From Lautropia sp. (lineage in GTDB: Bacteria; Pseudomonadota; Gammaproteobacteria; Burkholderiales; Burkholderiaceae_E): a DNA stretch of 64,000 nucleotides. How positions within the stretch are numbered: the first letter of the stretch is position 1; each line of letters begins with the position of its first letter. The notes below the pieces were generated by a model, which was not told the origin of the DNA, made no database searches, and saw only the letters and a list, made by a program, of their open reading frames with translations. The DNA lies in contig JAUMZD010000015.1 in assembly GCA_030528325.1 (NCBI GenBank), forward strand, positions 1 through 64,000, read 5' to 3'. The translations under genes and the position numbers were made by a program. Below, in pieces: positions 18,390-27,403 of the stretch.

Positions 18390-19360
18390 CGGCCTTTCTG
18401 TTGCGCCGGGCGATGGCGCTGCTGGCGACCTTGCTGGCAGCCTCGGTGGTGATCTTCCTGGTGCTGGAGGTGCTGCCGGGCAATGTCGCCGAGGTGATGA
18501 TGGGCCCGGATGCCGATCCCGAGGCCGTGCAGGCGCTGGCCACGCAGCTGGGGCTGGATCGTCCGGCTTGGCAGCGCTATGCGGCGTGGCTGCTGGGACT
18601 CTTCACCGGAGAGATGGGCGACAGTCATGTCTATGGATCGCCCGTGGCTGATCTGGTGCTCGAACGCCTGACGCTGACGGTGCCACTGGCCTTGCTGGCG
18701 ATGGGGCTGACCGCGCTGCTCGCACTCGGTGTGGGCGTCTACGCGGCCCTGCATCACCGACGCTGGGCCGATACCGGCTTGATGGCGCTGGCCCAGCTGG
18801 GCGTGGCGATGCCCAGCTTCTGGCTGGCCATGCTGCTGATCCTCGTGTTCTCGGTCTGGCTGGGCTGGGTGCCGGCCGGCGGCTTCGATGGCTGGGCCTC
18901 CGATCTGGACGAGCCGTGGTGGCAGGGGGTGCTGAACGGCCTGAGGGCGCTGTTGTTGCCTGCGCTGGCGCTGGCGGGGGTTCAGGCGGCGATCCTGGCG
19001 CGCTTCGTTCGCTCGTCGGTGCTGGAAGTGCAGGGTGAGGCCTTCGTGCGAACGGCACGGGCCAAGGGTTTGCCGTCCTCGCAGATTCTCTGGCGGCATG
19101 TGTTCCGCAATGCGCTGATTCCCGTGCTGACGGTGGCTGGCATGCAGTTTGCCGAGCTGATGGCGGGTGCTGTCGTGATCGAGAACGTGTTTTCCCTGCC
19201 GGGCCTGGGGCGGCTGCTGTTTCAGAGCATCGCCAACCGGGATCTGATCGTGGTGCGCAACTGTGTGCTGCTGCTGGTGGCGATGGTGGTGATGCTGAAT
19301 TTTCTGGTGGACGTGGTGTACGCGATGATCGATCCACGCCTGAAGGTGAGGGCGCGGTGA
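18380..19360 (+). CDS. ABC transporter permease (DppB/OppB family)
   Basis: A six-helix inner-membrane permease of 326 residues. The N-terminal LLRRAMALLATLLAASVVIF helix, the LPGNVAE segment and the EAA-loop region FVRTARAKGLPSSQILWRHV are typical of DppB-type subunits. The TTG at 18380 overlaps the previous stop by ten bases and gives the normal N-terminus; the frame is open further upstream but that part is antisense to family expectation. It pairs with the next permease. Confidence 0.8.
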   Translation: MGLTAFLLRRAMALLATLLAASVVIFLVLEVLPGNVAEVMMGPDADPEAVQALATQLGLDRPAWQRYAAWLLGLFTGEMGDSHVYGSPVADLVLERLTLTVPLALLAMGLTALLALGVGVYAALHHRRWADTGLMALAQLGVAMPSFWLAMLLILVFSVWLGWVPAGGFDGWASDLDEPWWQGVLNGLRALLLPALALAGVQAAILARFVRSSVLEVQGEAFVRTARAKGLPSSQILWRHVFRNALIPVLTVAGMQFAELMAGAVVIENVFSLPGLGRLLFQSIANRDLIVVRNCVLLLVAMVVMLNFLVDVVYAMIDPRLKVRAR

Positions 19361-20286
19361 GCGTGCCGACCGATAGCCTGGGCACCCCACCCGAGGCGGA
19401 GATCGAGCACGGCCTGACGCAGCATGCGGGGGAGTGGCCGGCCATGGGCGGGCGGGGCTTCTGGCAGCGTGCCTTGCGGCATCCGGGCTTCGTGACGGGG
19501 GCCGTGCTGTCGTCGTCCCTGCTGCTGATGGCCTTGCTGTCGTTGCTGTGGACGCCCTATTCGCCGCTCGACGTGGACATGGGGGCCACGCTGGCGCCTC
19601 CGTCCGCAGCACACTGGCTGGGTACCGACGCCTACGGGCGTGATGTCCTGTCGCTGCTGCTGCTCGGGGCGCAGTCCTCGATCCTGGCGGGGGTGATCGC
19701 GGTCGGGATCGGACTGGTGGGCGGGGTGGTGCTGGGGCTGCTGGCGGCGGCGCGACCGGGCTGGTTGCAGGAGCTGATCCTGCGGACGGCCGACCTGATG
19801 CTGGCCTTTCCGGCCATTCTGACGGCCATCATGCTGACCGCCGTCTTCGGGGCGGGGCTGGGCAATGCCATCGTCGCGGTCGGTGTCTACAACATCCCCT
19901 CCTTCATCCGGCTGACGCGCGCGGCGGCCGCCACGGTCTGGTCGCGGGAGTACACGCTGGCGGCGCGGGCCATCGGCATGAGCCGCCGGCAGATCACCTG
20001 GCGGCATGTGCTGCCCAACATCCTGCCGGTCCTGCTGGTGCAGATCTCGATGCGCTTTGCCATCGCCATCCTGGCCGAGGCGGCGCTGTCCTACCTCGGC
20101 TTCGGGGTGCAGCCGCCGCAACCCTCCTGGGGACGGATGCTGGCCGACGCGCAGGCGATGATGTTCGAGGCGCCCCTGCTGGCCGTGTGGCCGGGCATGG
20201 CGATCATGCTGGCGGTGCTGGGGCTCAATCTGCTGGGCGACGGGCTGCGCGATCTGATCGATCCGAAGCTGGCGCGCCGCCGCTAG
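19357..20286 (+). CDS. ABC transporter permease (DppC/OppC family)
   Basis: The 309-residue partner permease carries the DppC hallmarks HWLGTDAYGRDVLSLLLLGAQ near residue 85 and the EAA loop YTLAARAIGMSRRQITWRHV near 195, with LSYLGFGVQPPQPSWG following. GTG 19357 overlaps the upstream stop by four bases (GTGA). The cognate ATPases (DppD/DppF type) are missing, so the importer must use ATPases encoded elsewhere. Confidence 0.82.
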   Translation: MSVPTDSLGTPPEAEIEHGLTQHAGEWPAMGGRGFWQRALRHPGFVTGAVLSSSLLLMALLSLLWTPYSPLDVDMGATLAPPSAAHWLGTDAYGRDVLSLLLLGAQSSILAGVIAVGIGLVGGVVLGLLAAARPGWLQELILRTADLMLAFPAILTAIMLTAVFGAGLGNAIVAVGVYNIPSFIRLTRAAAATVWSREYTLAARAIGMSRRQITWRHVLPNILPVLLVQISMRFAIAILAEAALSYLGFGVQPPQPSWGRMLADAQAMMFEAPLLAVWPGMAIMLAVLGLNLLGDGLRDLIDPKLARRR

Positions 20287-20335
20287 CGTGTGTTGCGCAC
20301 TGGTTTGCCCCCGCGAAAGCCCCTCCGGGCGTGCA
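20287..20335 (-). repeat. Dispersed repeat, family 3 (reverse copy)
   Basis: Read on the minus strand it contains GGAGGGGCTTTCGCGGGG and a GCGCAACACACGCT tail. The shared core at 20309-20329 is the exact complement of 21223-21243, so two inverted copies bracket the epimerase gene. Confidence 0.75.
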
Positions 20336-20369
20336 TGTCCCGCTCTGAGGGGCACAGGAGAATCCGGCG

Positions 20370-21251
20370 ATGAGACTTGGATTGACGAATCTTGCGTGGG
20401 CGCCCGACCAGGATGAGGCGGTGGCACGGCTGATGCAGCAGCAGGGCATCGATGCGGTGGATGTCGCACCCAGCAAGTATTTCGAGGAACCATTGCGGGC
20501 GACGGGCCAGGCCATCGCCGCGGTTCGTCGCTGGTGGGCCGATCGGGGCATCGAGATCACCGGCATGCAGTCGTTGCTGTTCAACACCGAGCCCGGCCTC
20601 AACCTGTTCGGCGCTGCGCCGGTCCGCCAGCGGATGCTGGAACGCCTGACGGCCGTCTGCCGGATCGCGGCGGGCCTGGGGGCGCCGAGGCTGGTGTTCG
20701 GGTCGTGGCGAAACCGTGACCGCCGAGGCTTGATGGATGCCGAGGCGGATGCGATTGCCCTTGATTTCTTCGGACAGCTCGCCGAGCGGGCGGCGGCCGA
20801 AGGCGTCTGGATCTGCCTGGAAGGGGTGGCGCCTCATTACGGGGCCAACTATCTGACGGACACGGCCAGCACCCTTGCGCTGGCGCGACAGCTGGATCAT
20901 CCGGCCATCCGGGTTCAGCTGGATACGGTCACGATCCGCGAAGCGGGAGAGGACATCGACGCCCTGCTGGCGGCGCATGCCGGGCTGATCGGCCATGTCC
21001 ATGTCTGTGAGCGGGACCTGCTGCCGATCGGGGATGGCGACATGCCCCATGACTGGATGGCGGCGGCCATCCGGCGACATCTGCCGGATCACGTCGTGTG
21101 TCTGGAGATGCTGACGCCGGCGGGTGAAGCGCCGGCGAGCGCCTTGACGCGCGCCATTCTGGTGGCACGGCAGCATTATGTCCGGCATGCTGCGCGGAGT
21201 CGTTCAGAGTCTCCTGCCTTGGCCCGGAGGGGCTTTCGCGGGGACGAATAA
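20370..21251 (+). CDS. Sugar phosphate isomerase/epimerase (TIM-barrel, AP_endonuc_2 family)
   Basis: A 293-residue xylose-isomerase-like TIM barrel. Likely metal ligands are Glu in ICLEGVAPHYG, Asp in VQLDTVTI, His in GHVHVCERD and Glu in VCLEMLT. Substrate is unknown. The ATG follows AGGAGA. The last residues (ARRGFRGDE) and the TAA stop are encoded by a family-3 repeat, so the natural C-terminus may have been replaced. It follows the ABC permeases by 83 bases and could act on the imported compound. Confidence 0.72.
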   Translation: MRLGLTNLAWAPDQDEAVARLMQQQGIDAVDVAPSKYFEEPLRATGQAIAAVRRWWADRGIEITGMQSLLFNTEPGLNLFGAAPVRQRMLERLTAVCRIAAGLGAPRLVFGSWRNRDRRGLMDAEADAIALDFFGQLAERAAAEGVWICLEGVAPHYGANYLTDTASTLALARQLDHPAIRVQLDTVTIREAGEDIDALLAAHAGLIGHVHVCERDLLPIGDGDMPHDWMAAAIRRHLPDHVVCLEMLTPAGEAPASALTRAILVARQHYVRHAARSRSESPALARRGFRGDE

Positions 21252-21272
21252 GTTCATGACGCGCTCTAAAAT
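21219..21272 (+). repeat. Dispersed repeat, family 3 (forward copy)
   Basis: The core GGAGGGGCTTTCGCGGGG is followed by ACGAATAAGTTCATGACGCG and CTCTAAAAT. It supplies the stop codon of the epimerase gene. A close relative is at 42923-42976. Confidence 0.78.
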
Positions 21273-21386
21273 AGGCACCGTAGACACACAACGAAGTGCC
21301 TGTGTGCACGGCGTTGGTGTGCAGGGAGTCCTCATCTCAGGGCGTCGTCGTATGACAGGGGGCTGCCATGCCGGGGAGATGGGCAG

Positions 21387-22793
21387 ATGATTTGGAGAGG
21401 CTTCGATTCGATCGTGCGCCGGCAATGTCGGCTGCTTTTTCTGGGGCTGGTTTTCAACATGGGGGTGGGCAGCATGGTGGCTGCCCAGGGGCTTGATGAG
21501 GTCTCGCTGAGTTTCGAGGCGGCATCGGCACGCCTTGATCGGGTCTCGGACGCACTGGCGGCGGCACACGCCCAGGTTGGTCAGAAGCGGCAGCTGGCCG
21601 AGGCGACCCGAAGCCTGCGGCTGCCCGAGATTTCGCTGGATGTTCGCGAAATCAAGTATCAGAAGACCGGCGAGTTTGCGCTGGGCCCGCTGGCGCCGGC
21701 TTTTGCCCCGTTGGGGGTGCCGCCGGTTCTTCCGATCGATCAGGGTGGCTGGCGATTCCGACCGACCGTCAACGTGCTGGTGCCGCTCTATACCGGTGGC
21801 AGGATTCCGGCTGCCCGGAAAGCGGCCGAATCGGCCGTCGAGCAGGCCGAGGCCGAACGGCTGGCCGAAAGTCAGAGCCAGACCCTGCAACTGGTGCAGC
21901 TGTATTTCGGTCAGCAACTGGCGGCGCAGGCGCTGAGCGTGCGCACCGAGGTGTTGGACGGGCTTCGGCGCCACGTCGAGGATGCGATCAAGCTGGAGAA
22001 AGGCGGGCTGGCCACCCGGGCGCAGCGCTTGCAGGCCACCGTGGCTCATGATCAGGCGGCGCGAGACCTTCAGAAGGCCGACAGCGACCTGGCCACGCTT
22101 CGCCAGACCCTCAGCAGCCTGTTGCGCCATGAGGAGACGGTGCGCACCACCTCGCCGCTCTTCGTGATCAGCACGCCGCTCGAACCGGTCAGTGAATTTC
22201 GGGCCAGTGCCGTGCAGCGTCATCCCAGCCTGTTGAAACTGCGGGCCCTGGTCGATCAGGCCGGGCAGGGGGTGCGGGTGCAGGCGGCTTCGCTCAAGCC
22301 CCAGCTCTTTCTGTTCGGCCAGAAGGACTTGCGCCGCCAGGATGCGCTGATGACCGACCCCGACTGGGTGGTCGGCATCGGCCTCAAATACACCTTCCTG
22401 TCGGGCAGCGACCGGCCCCGCCAGATTGGCGCGGCCCGTGAGCAGTTGCGGCAGGCTGAGGCGGGTCTTCGCGAGGCCGAACATCAGGTGAGCATCGGCG
22501 TGACGAAGGCCTGGAACCAGCTGGAAACGGCGCGGCAGCAGTTCCTGCTGCTCGACAGCAGCATCCGGCAGGCCGAGGAGAACCTGCGCCTGCAGGAATT
22601 GTCCTTCCGGGAAGGGCAATCCACGTCGCTGGATGTGATCGACGCGCGAACCCGTCTGGGGGCCTCGTTCATCGAGCGTGCTCAGGCGGCTTATCAATAT
22701 GATGTGGCGCTGGCCCAGTTGCTGGAGGTGAGCGGGCAGATGAGCCGCTATGCCGATTACATGAAACGAGCGGACAAGGTGATCATGCCATGA
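21387..22793 (+). CDS. TolC-family outer membrane efflux protein
   Basis: The 468-residue protein has an N-terminal export signal ending near MVAAQG and two related helical halves typical of TolC proteins. The first half has LVPLYTGGRIPAARKAAES and the second KYTFLSGSDRPRQIGAAREQ; the C-terminal RLQELSFREGQSTSLDVIDA is the usual second-repeat motif. It should form the outer-membrane duct for the HlyD/ABC-2 genes that follow. The next gene overlaps by ATGA. Confidence 0.85.
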   Translation: MIWRGFDSIVRRQCRLLFLGLVFNMGVGSMVAAQGLDEVSLSFEAASARLDRVSDALAAAHAQVGQKRQLAEATRSLRLPEISLDVREIKYQKTGEFALGPLAPAFAPLGVPPVLPIDQGGWRFRPTVNVLVPLYTGGRIPAARKAAESAVEQAEAERLAESQSQTLQLVQLYFGQQLAAQALSVRTEVLDGLRRHVEDAIKLEKGGLATRAQRLQATVAHDQAARDLQKADSDLATLRQTLSSLLRHEETVRTTSPLFVISTPLEPVSEFRASAVQRHPSLLKLRALVDQAGQGVRVQAASLKPQLFLFGQKDLRRQDALMTDPDWVVGIGLKYTFLSGSDRPRQIGAAREQLRQAEAGLREAEHQVSIGVTKAWNQLETARQQFLLLDSSIRQAEENLRLQELSFREGQSTSLDVIDARTRLGASFIERAQAAYQYDVALAQLLEVSGQMSRYADYMKRADKVIMP

Positions 22794-23857
22794 GCGGAAA
22801 CCAGGACAGGCAGGACGGGCTGGACAGGAACGGGGGGCAGGGCATGAAGGACAGCCTGGGGCGTGATCCGGTGGACAGGCGGGGCGCCGGGCCGCTGCTG
22901 TTCCTGCTGGTGCTGGCGGTACTGGTGACAGTGGGGCTCTGGCTGGCTTCACGCCAGCCCGATGACATGATCCAGGGCATGGCCGATGCGGACACGTTGA
23001 ACGTGTCGGCCAAGATCAGTGCGCGGGTGGCGCAATTGCTGGTGCGTGAAGGCGATACCGTGACGGCCGGCCAGGTGCTGTTCGAGCTGGACAGCCCCGA
23101 GGTGTTGGCCAAGGAGCAGCAGGTGATGGCTGCCGTGGAGGCGGCACGGGCACAAGCCGCCAAAGCGGACGAGGGCGCGCGGGAGGAGGATGTGCGCGCG
23201 GCCGAAGCGAACTGGCGTCGGGCGGTGGCCTCGGCCGAGCTTGCCAAGAGCACGTACAAGCGTCTGGAGCGTCTGCATCAGGAAGGCGTGGTCACGCGAC
23301 AGAAGCGGGACGAGGCGCTCGCGCAGCATCGCAGTGCGCAGGCTGCGGCCGCCGCCGCCCGGGCGCAATACGATCTGGCGTTGTCCGGCACGCGCAATCA
23401 GGACAAGGAGGCAGCCTTGGCGCAGGTGCGCCAGGCCGAAGGCGGGCTGGCTGAGGTCGAGGCGGCCCGCAACGAGATTCGCGGCGTCGCGCCCCGAAAC
23501 GGGCAGGTGAACAAGCGGCTCGCCGAGGTGGGCGAGCTGGTGCCAGCGGGCTACCCCGTCTTCACGCTGATCGACGACAGCAACCTCTGGGTCGCCTTCC
23601 ATGTGCGGGAGGACCAGTTCAGTGGTCTGACCCAGGGTCAGGTGCTGACCGGACGAATCCCGGCGCTCGGCGACAGGACGGCCCGGTTCGAGGTCTATTT
23701 CATCAATCCGGCCGGTGACTACGCCACCTGGCGCGCCACCCGGCAGTCGGCCGGCTATGACGTGAAGAGTTTCGAGGTCCGTGCACGCCCGCTCGAACCC
23801 ATCGAGCGTTTCCGGCCGGGCATGAGCGTGCTCTTCGACTGGCCGCAGCAGCCATGA
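22790..23857 (+). CDS. HlyD-family periplasmic adaptor
   Basis: A 355-residue membrane fusion protein with one N-terminal transmembrane helix (about residues 38-54), a biotinyl-lipoyl half motif (VSAKISARVAQLLVREGDTV, GQVLFELDSPE), an alpha-hairpin of about 120 residues and the returning lipoyl half IRGVAPRNGQVNKRLAEVGE. It joins the outer-membrane TolC-like protein to the two permeases encoded next. Start and stop overlap neighbours by four bases on both sides. Confidence 0.87.
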   Translation: MSGNQDRQDGLDRNGGQGMKDSLGRDPVDRRGAGPLLFLLVLAVLVTVGLWLASRQPDDMIQGMADADTLNVSAKISARVAQLLVREGDTVTAGQVLFELDSPEVLAKEQQVMAAVEAARAQAAKADEGAREEDVRAAEANWRRAVASAELAKSTYKRLERLHQEGVVTRQKRDEALAQHRSAQAAAAAARAQYDLALSGTRNQDKEAALAQVRQAEGGLAEVEAARNEIRGVAPRNGQVNKRLAEVGELVPAGYPVFTLIDDSNLWVAFHVREDQFSGLTQGQVLTGRIPALGDRTARFEVYFINPAGDYATWRATRQSAGYDVKSFEVRARPLEPIERFRPGMSVLFDWPQQP

Positions 23858-25026
23858 TGGGCAGCTGGGCGGCCATCGGGGCCTCGGCGCGCCGGGAATG
23901 GGGCTTCCTGTGGCGCAGCCGCTGGGACATGGCGCTGTCGGTCTGGGTGCCCTGGCTGCTGATCGGGCTGGTGATGATCGTGTTCCTGAATGGCACCTTG
24001 CGCCATGTGCCCATCGCCGTCGTCGACCATGATCACAGCGAAACCAGCCGTTCGCTGATCCGCAAGCTCTCGGCCTCGCCGGGCATCCATGTGAAGGCCG
24101 TGCCAGCCTCGCTGGAGGAGGCCTGGTCGCTCGTGCGCCGGCTCGATGTCTACGCGGTCGTCCATATTCCGTCGGATGTGTCCCGGCAGATGGCCCGGGG
24201 CGGTTCGGGCACGGTCTTTGCCTTCTACAACGCCAGCTACATGACGATCGGCCAGAGTGCCGCGCGAGACATCGCCGCTGCGTTGCAGGCCCAGAACATC
24301 GAGACCACCCGGATGCGCAGCCAGTATCTGAAGGATCGGCCCGCGCTGGCGGCCGTGCCGGTTCAGGTGCAATCGACCGTGCTTTTCAATGCGGCGCGCA
24401 GCTATGAACATTTCCTGGTGGGGCTGGTGGCGCCGGCCATCCTGCAGCTGGCTTTCTGCCTGTCGGTGGTGGCGGCCTTCGGGCGGGAGTTGCGGGATGG
24501 AACGGTGGCGGCCTGGCTGGCAGCCTGTGATGGCCGCCTGGTGGCTGCGGCCTTGGGCAAGCTGCTACCCTATCTGGTGCTGTTTCTGGCCCATGGTGCG
24601 GCGACCCTGTTCTGGCTGGCCCATGTTCGCGGTGATGGCATTGCCGGCAGTGCTGTCGTGCTGATGCTCGGCTACGCTGCCCTGTATCTGGCTTATGCGG
24701 CCATGGCCGTGCTGCTGGTGGGGCTGACCCGGAACATGGCGACGGCCCTGTCCCTGACGGGCATGTACACCGGGGTGGCGCTGGCCTTTTCGGGGGGAAC
24801 CTTCCCGCTGATCGGCGGTCCTCTGTTCACGCAGATCTGGAGCTATCTGCTGCCCTTCACCGCCTATGTGCAGTTGCAGATGCAGCAGCTCGACATGGGG
24901 GCGCCGTGGCATGTCTCGATGTGGCAGGTGAGTGCGATGCTGATGTTCCTCGTGATCGCCGGTCCGATCGGCATGGCACTCTATCGCCGGGCAGCCGACG
25001 ATCCGGCCAGCTGGGGGCAGCGATGA
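23854..25026 (+). CDS. ABC-2 type efflux permease, first copy
   Basis: The 390-residue protein has the ABC2_membrane_3 layout: one helix near residues 30-47, a periplasmic domain of about 130 residues beginning VPIAVVDHDHSETSRSLIRK, then a bundle of about five helices at the C-terminal half. It resembles YhhJ/YbhS-type exporters. The ATP-hydrolysing subunit is not encoded in the cluster. Its stop overlaps the next start (ATGA). Confidence 0.82.
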   Translation: MMGSWAAIGASARREWGFLWRSRWDMALSVWVPWLLIGLVMIVFLNGTLRHVPIAVVDHDHSETSRSLIRKLSASPGIHVKAVPASLEEAWSLVRRLDVYAVVHIPSDVSRQMARGGSGTVFAFYNASYMTIGQSAARDIAAALQAQNIETTRMRSQYLKDRPALAAVPVQVQSTVLFNAARSYEHFLVGLVAPAILQLAFCLSVVAAFGRELRDGTVAAWLAACDGRLVAAALGKLLPYLVLFLAHGAATLFWLAHVRGDGIAGSAVVLMLGYAALYLAYAAMAVLLVGLTRNMATALSLTGMYTGVALAFSGGTFPLIGGPLFTQIWSYLLPFTAYVQLQMQQLDMGAPWHVSMWQVSAMLMFLVIAGPIGMALYRRAADDPASWGQR

Positions 25027-26252
25027 CACGGTTTTCCGATGGTTTCCTCGAGGCGCTGCGCGCCGTCTTTCGGGACAAGGCGGCGGTGGCCGCGCTGTTC
25101 CTGGCCGTGCTCATCTATTCGTTCTACTACCCGGTGGCCTACCAGCATCAGGTGGCGACCCGGATGCCGACGATCGCCGTCGATCTGGATCGCAGTCCGA
25201 TGAGCCGGCTGTTGTTGCGCAAGGTCGCCGCCGTGCCGGCGCTGCAGCTGGCCGGCCATGCCGATTCGATGGATCAGGCGCGGCAGCTCGTCGAGCGGGG
25301 CGTGGCCGACGGCATCGTGCTGATCGACGACCACTTCCAGCGTGACATCCAGCGCGGCCAGCAGGGCCGGCTGGCTTTCTACGGAGCGGGTGCCTATCTG
25401 GGTCGATCCAGTACCGTGCTGAGCGGGCTGGCCGATGCCGTATCCGGCTTCTCGCGTGAGGTGGTGCTGCATCAGGCGCGGGTTGAGGGGCCGGTTGCCA
25501 GCATCCCGCTCACGCTCGTGCAGCGGCCGCTCTACAACACGCGCGAGGGCTATGCCAGCACGGTGGTGGCGGGCGTGTCGGTACTGATCGTGCAGCAGAC
25601 GCTGCTCCTGGCTATCGTGTTGCTGGCCGCCACCCGGCGCGAGCAGCTGGGCCGCCGGCTGAAGGCGCCGATGATGCCGTTGTTCGGGGGGATGACGGCC
25701 TTCTGGGTGTTCGGGATGCTGAACCTGCTCTACTACGCCGGTTTCGTTTTCTGGTTTCAGGATTTCCCGCGTGGGGGCAACCTGCCGGGACTGCTGCTGG
25801 GCGGTGCCTTCTTCGTGGCGGCGGTCGTCGGCCTGGGCGCGCTGGTGGGCAGTTTCTTCCGCGTGCGGGAACACGCCATCCACGGCGTGCTCCTGACCGC
25901 GATGCCGATGTATTTCCTGTCGGGCCTGTCGTGGCCGCAGGCATTGATGCCCGAATGGTTGCAATGGCTGGCCAGGCTGGTGCCGACCACGGCCGGCATC
26001 AATCTGGTCATCAAGATGAACGAGATGGGGGCGCACCTGTCGGAGGCCTGGGCCGAGATCCTGAATCTGGCCATCCTGTCGGTGGCCTACGCGCTGCTGA
26101 CCCTCTGGCGGTATCGGGTCGTGCCGTGTGATCCGGAAGGGCTTCCCGTCGCCCCAGCCGGTATTCGATCTGACGGGCACAGGCCAGCAGATGTCGGGCC
26201 ACCGGGCTTTGCCAGTCCGGATCGAAGCGGTCGTCCGCGCCCATCGCCGTGA
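25023..26252 (+). CDS. ABC-2 type efflux permease, second copy
   Basis: A 409-residue paralogue of the preceding permease: helix YSFYYPVAYQ near the start, periplasmic domain starting MPTIAVDLDRSPMSRLLLRK, then helical bundle with MYFLSGLSWPQALMPEWLQW. The family-like sequence ends near ALLTLWRYR (about 26120). A further 40-odd residues rich in Pro, Gly and Arg follow; they are read antisense through the end of the IclR gene and look like read-through past a lost stop. Confidence 0.8.
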   Translation: MTRFSDGFLEALRAVFRDKAAVAALFLAVLIYSFYYPVAYQHQVATRMPTIAVDLDRSPMSRLLLRKVAAVPALQLAGHADSMDQARQLVERGVADGIVLIDDHFQRDIQRGQQGRLAFYGAGAYLGRSSTVLSGLADAVSGFSREVVLHQARVEGPVASIPLTLVQRPLYNTREGYASTVVAGVSVLIVQQTLLLAIVLLAATRREQLGRRLKAPMMPLFGGMTAFWVFGMLNLLYYAGFVFWFQDFPRGGNLPGLLLGGAFFVAAVVGLGALVGSFFRVREHAIHGVLLTAMPMYFLSGLSWPQALMPEWLQWLARLVPTTAGINLVIKMNEMGAHLSEAWAEILNLAILSVAYALLTLWRYRVVPCDPEGLPVAPAGIRSDGHRPADVGPPGFASPDRSGRPRPSP

Positions 26253-27075
26253 TGGCCAGTGTCAGGCGGCCGGTGGCGTCGATGACGGGGGCCGAGAAGG
26301 CATTGATGCCGGGGATGGGATTGCCGATGGCACGGGCAAGCCGGTGCGTGCGTGCCTCCGCGATCAGCTGCCGGGCCTGCTCCGCAGAAAAGTGTGGCCC
26401 CTCGATGGGCGGGGCTTGCACCGCAGACTGCCAGGGGGGCGAGGTGGCAGGACCATCGGTCATGCTTTCCCCGTTGCCGTTGCCAGTCGCCTCGGCGGGG
26501 CGGCGGCATTCGTCCGCCAGGATCGGGGCCACGATGCGCTCGGGCATGAAGGCGGCGAACACCCGGCCGGTGGCCGACAGCAGCAAGGGCGTCATGACGG
26601 TGCCGGGCCGCAGGTTCACGTGCAACGGGCGATTGCCTTCTTCCAGATGGATGACGGTGGGCCCGAAGTTGCCCCAGACGGCGATGGCGATGCTCAGCTG
26701 CAGATCGTCCGCCAGCCTCTCGGCCTCCTGCATCGCGATCTTGACGGGATCGAGTGCGTGCAGTGCCGCCAGACCCATCTGCAGTGCAAAGGGGCCGAGG
26801 CGGTAGCGTCCGGTCAGCGCATCCTGTTCGATCAGCCCGAGCTTGCCGAAGCTGACGAGGTACGGGTGGGCCTTCGCGGCGGGCATGCCGGCCTCGGAAG
26901 CCAGATCCTTCAGCATCATCGGCGTGCCCCGCCGTGCCAGCGCCTGCAGCAGGGTGCCGCCCACTTCGATGGACTGGATGCCGCGCCGCTGCGTGCTGGC
27001 GGCCTCCGGGACACCTTGCCGGGCCGACTCCTCGGGTGCGTGGGCATCGTCTGGGGCACGGCGGGCTGACATCAT
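26011..27075 (-). CDS. IclR-family transcriptional regulator
   Basis: The 354-residue product has an N-terminal winged helix (QSIEVGGTLLQALARRGTPM, LKDLASEAGM) and a C-terminal effector domain (GRVFAAFMPE, NPIPGINAFSAPVID, LTLAITAMG). About 45 residues including GNGNGE lie between MPERIVAPILADE and the next conserved part, an insertion relative to typical IclR proteins. ATG 27075 (MMSARR) is preferred over a distant upstream start. It is divergent from the catabolic operon at 27591 and probably controls it. Its C-terminal tail past YRLG overlaps the convergent permease gene by 242 bases. Confidence 0.8.
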   Translation of the reverse strand: MMSARRAPDDAHAPEESARQGVPEAASTQRRGIQSIEVGGTLLQALARRGTPMMLKDLASEAGMPAAKAHPYLVSFGKLGLIEQDALTGRYRLGPFALQMGLAALHALDPVKIAMQEAERLADDLQLSIAIAVWGNFGPTVIHLEEGNRPLHVNLRPGTVMTPLLLSATGRVFAAFMPERIVAPILADECRRPAEATGNGNGESMTDGPATSPPWQSAVQAPPIEGPHFSAEQARQLIAEARTHRLARAIGNPIPGINAFSAPVIDATGRLTLAITAMGADDRFDPDWQSPVARHLLACARQIEYRLGRREALPDHTARPDTARGSAARRPPTGWPDSGSRPRPPTGAPPSRSS

Positions 27076-27182
27076 GCTGGGGATCGTCTCGGGGTTGTCT
27101 CTGAAGGGTCGGGCCCTGGAGCCGCTGTGCACGGGCCACGGCGATACTGTTCGGGATGGTATCAATTCGGGGCGCGTCGCAC

Positions 27183-27249
27183 CGGGCACAAGCTGTGCTC
27201 GGCAGGGCCGATTTCGCCTTTATGACGCCTGCTGCCCCAAGCTCCCAGG
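27183..27249 (+). repeat. 165-bp element, degenerate right-half fragment
   Basis: GGGCACAAGCTGTGCTCGG, GGCCGATTTCGCC and CTGCCCCAAGCTCC match the right half of the full element at 27404 with small deletions. It lies in the divergent region upstream of the IclR gene. Confidence 0.7.
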
Positions 27250-27326
27250 GGCGGCGTCCGCGTCCGGATGGGAGCCCCCGGCATGAGCGCCTCATCCGAT
27301 CAGATGATTAGACACTGGTAAATCGA

Positions 27327-27355
27327 TTGACGATGATCTAATTAACGCATAAGAT
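27327..27355 (+). promoter_or_regulatory. Probable sigma70 promoter of the MBL/hydroxylase operon
   Basis: TTGACG at 27327-27332 and TAAGAT at 27350-27355 are separated by 17 bases in an AT-rich island (27300-27360) that contrasts with the surrounding DNA. Transcription from here would include the whole 165-bp element at 27404-27568 in the 5' leader of the gene at 27591. Confidence 0.55.
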
Positions 27356-27403
27356 CGCGTCCATATTCAGGGCATGGGTTGTTGGCTGACCCTGCCGCAG
27401 CCA

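Noticed and set aside
20370..21251. Transposase-carried passenger gene
   Set aside because: The bracketing inverted repeats are suggestive, but there is no transposase and no target-site duplication that I can identify.
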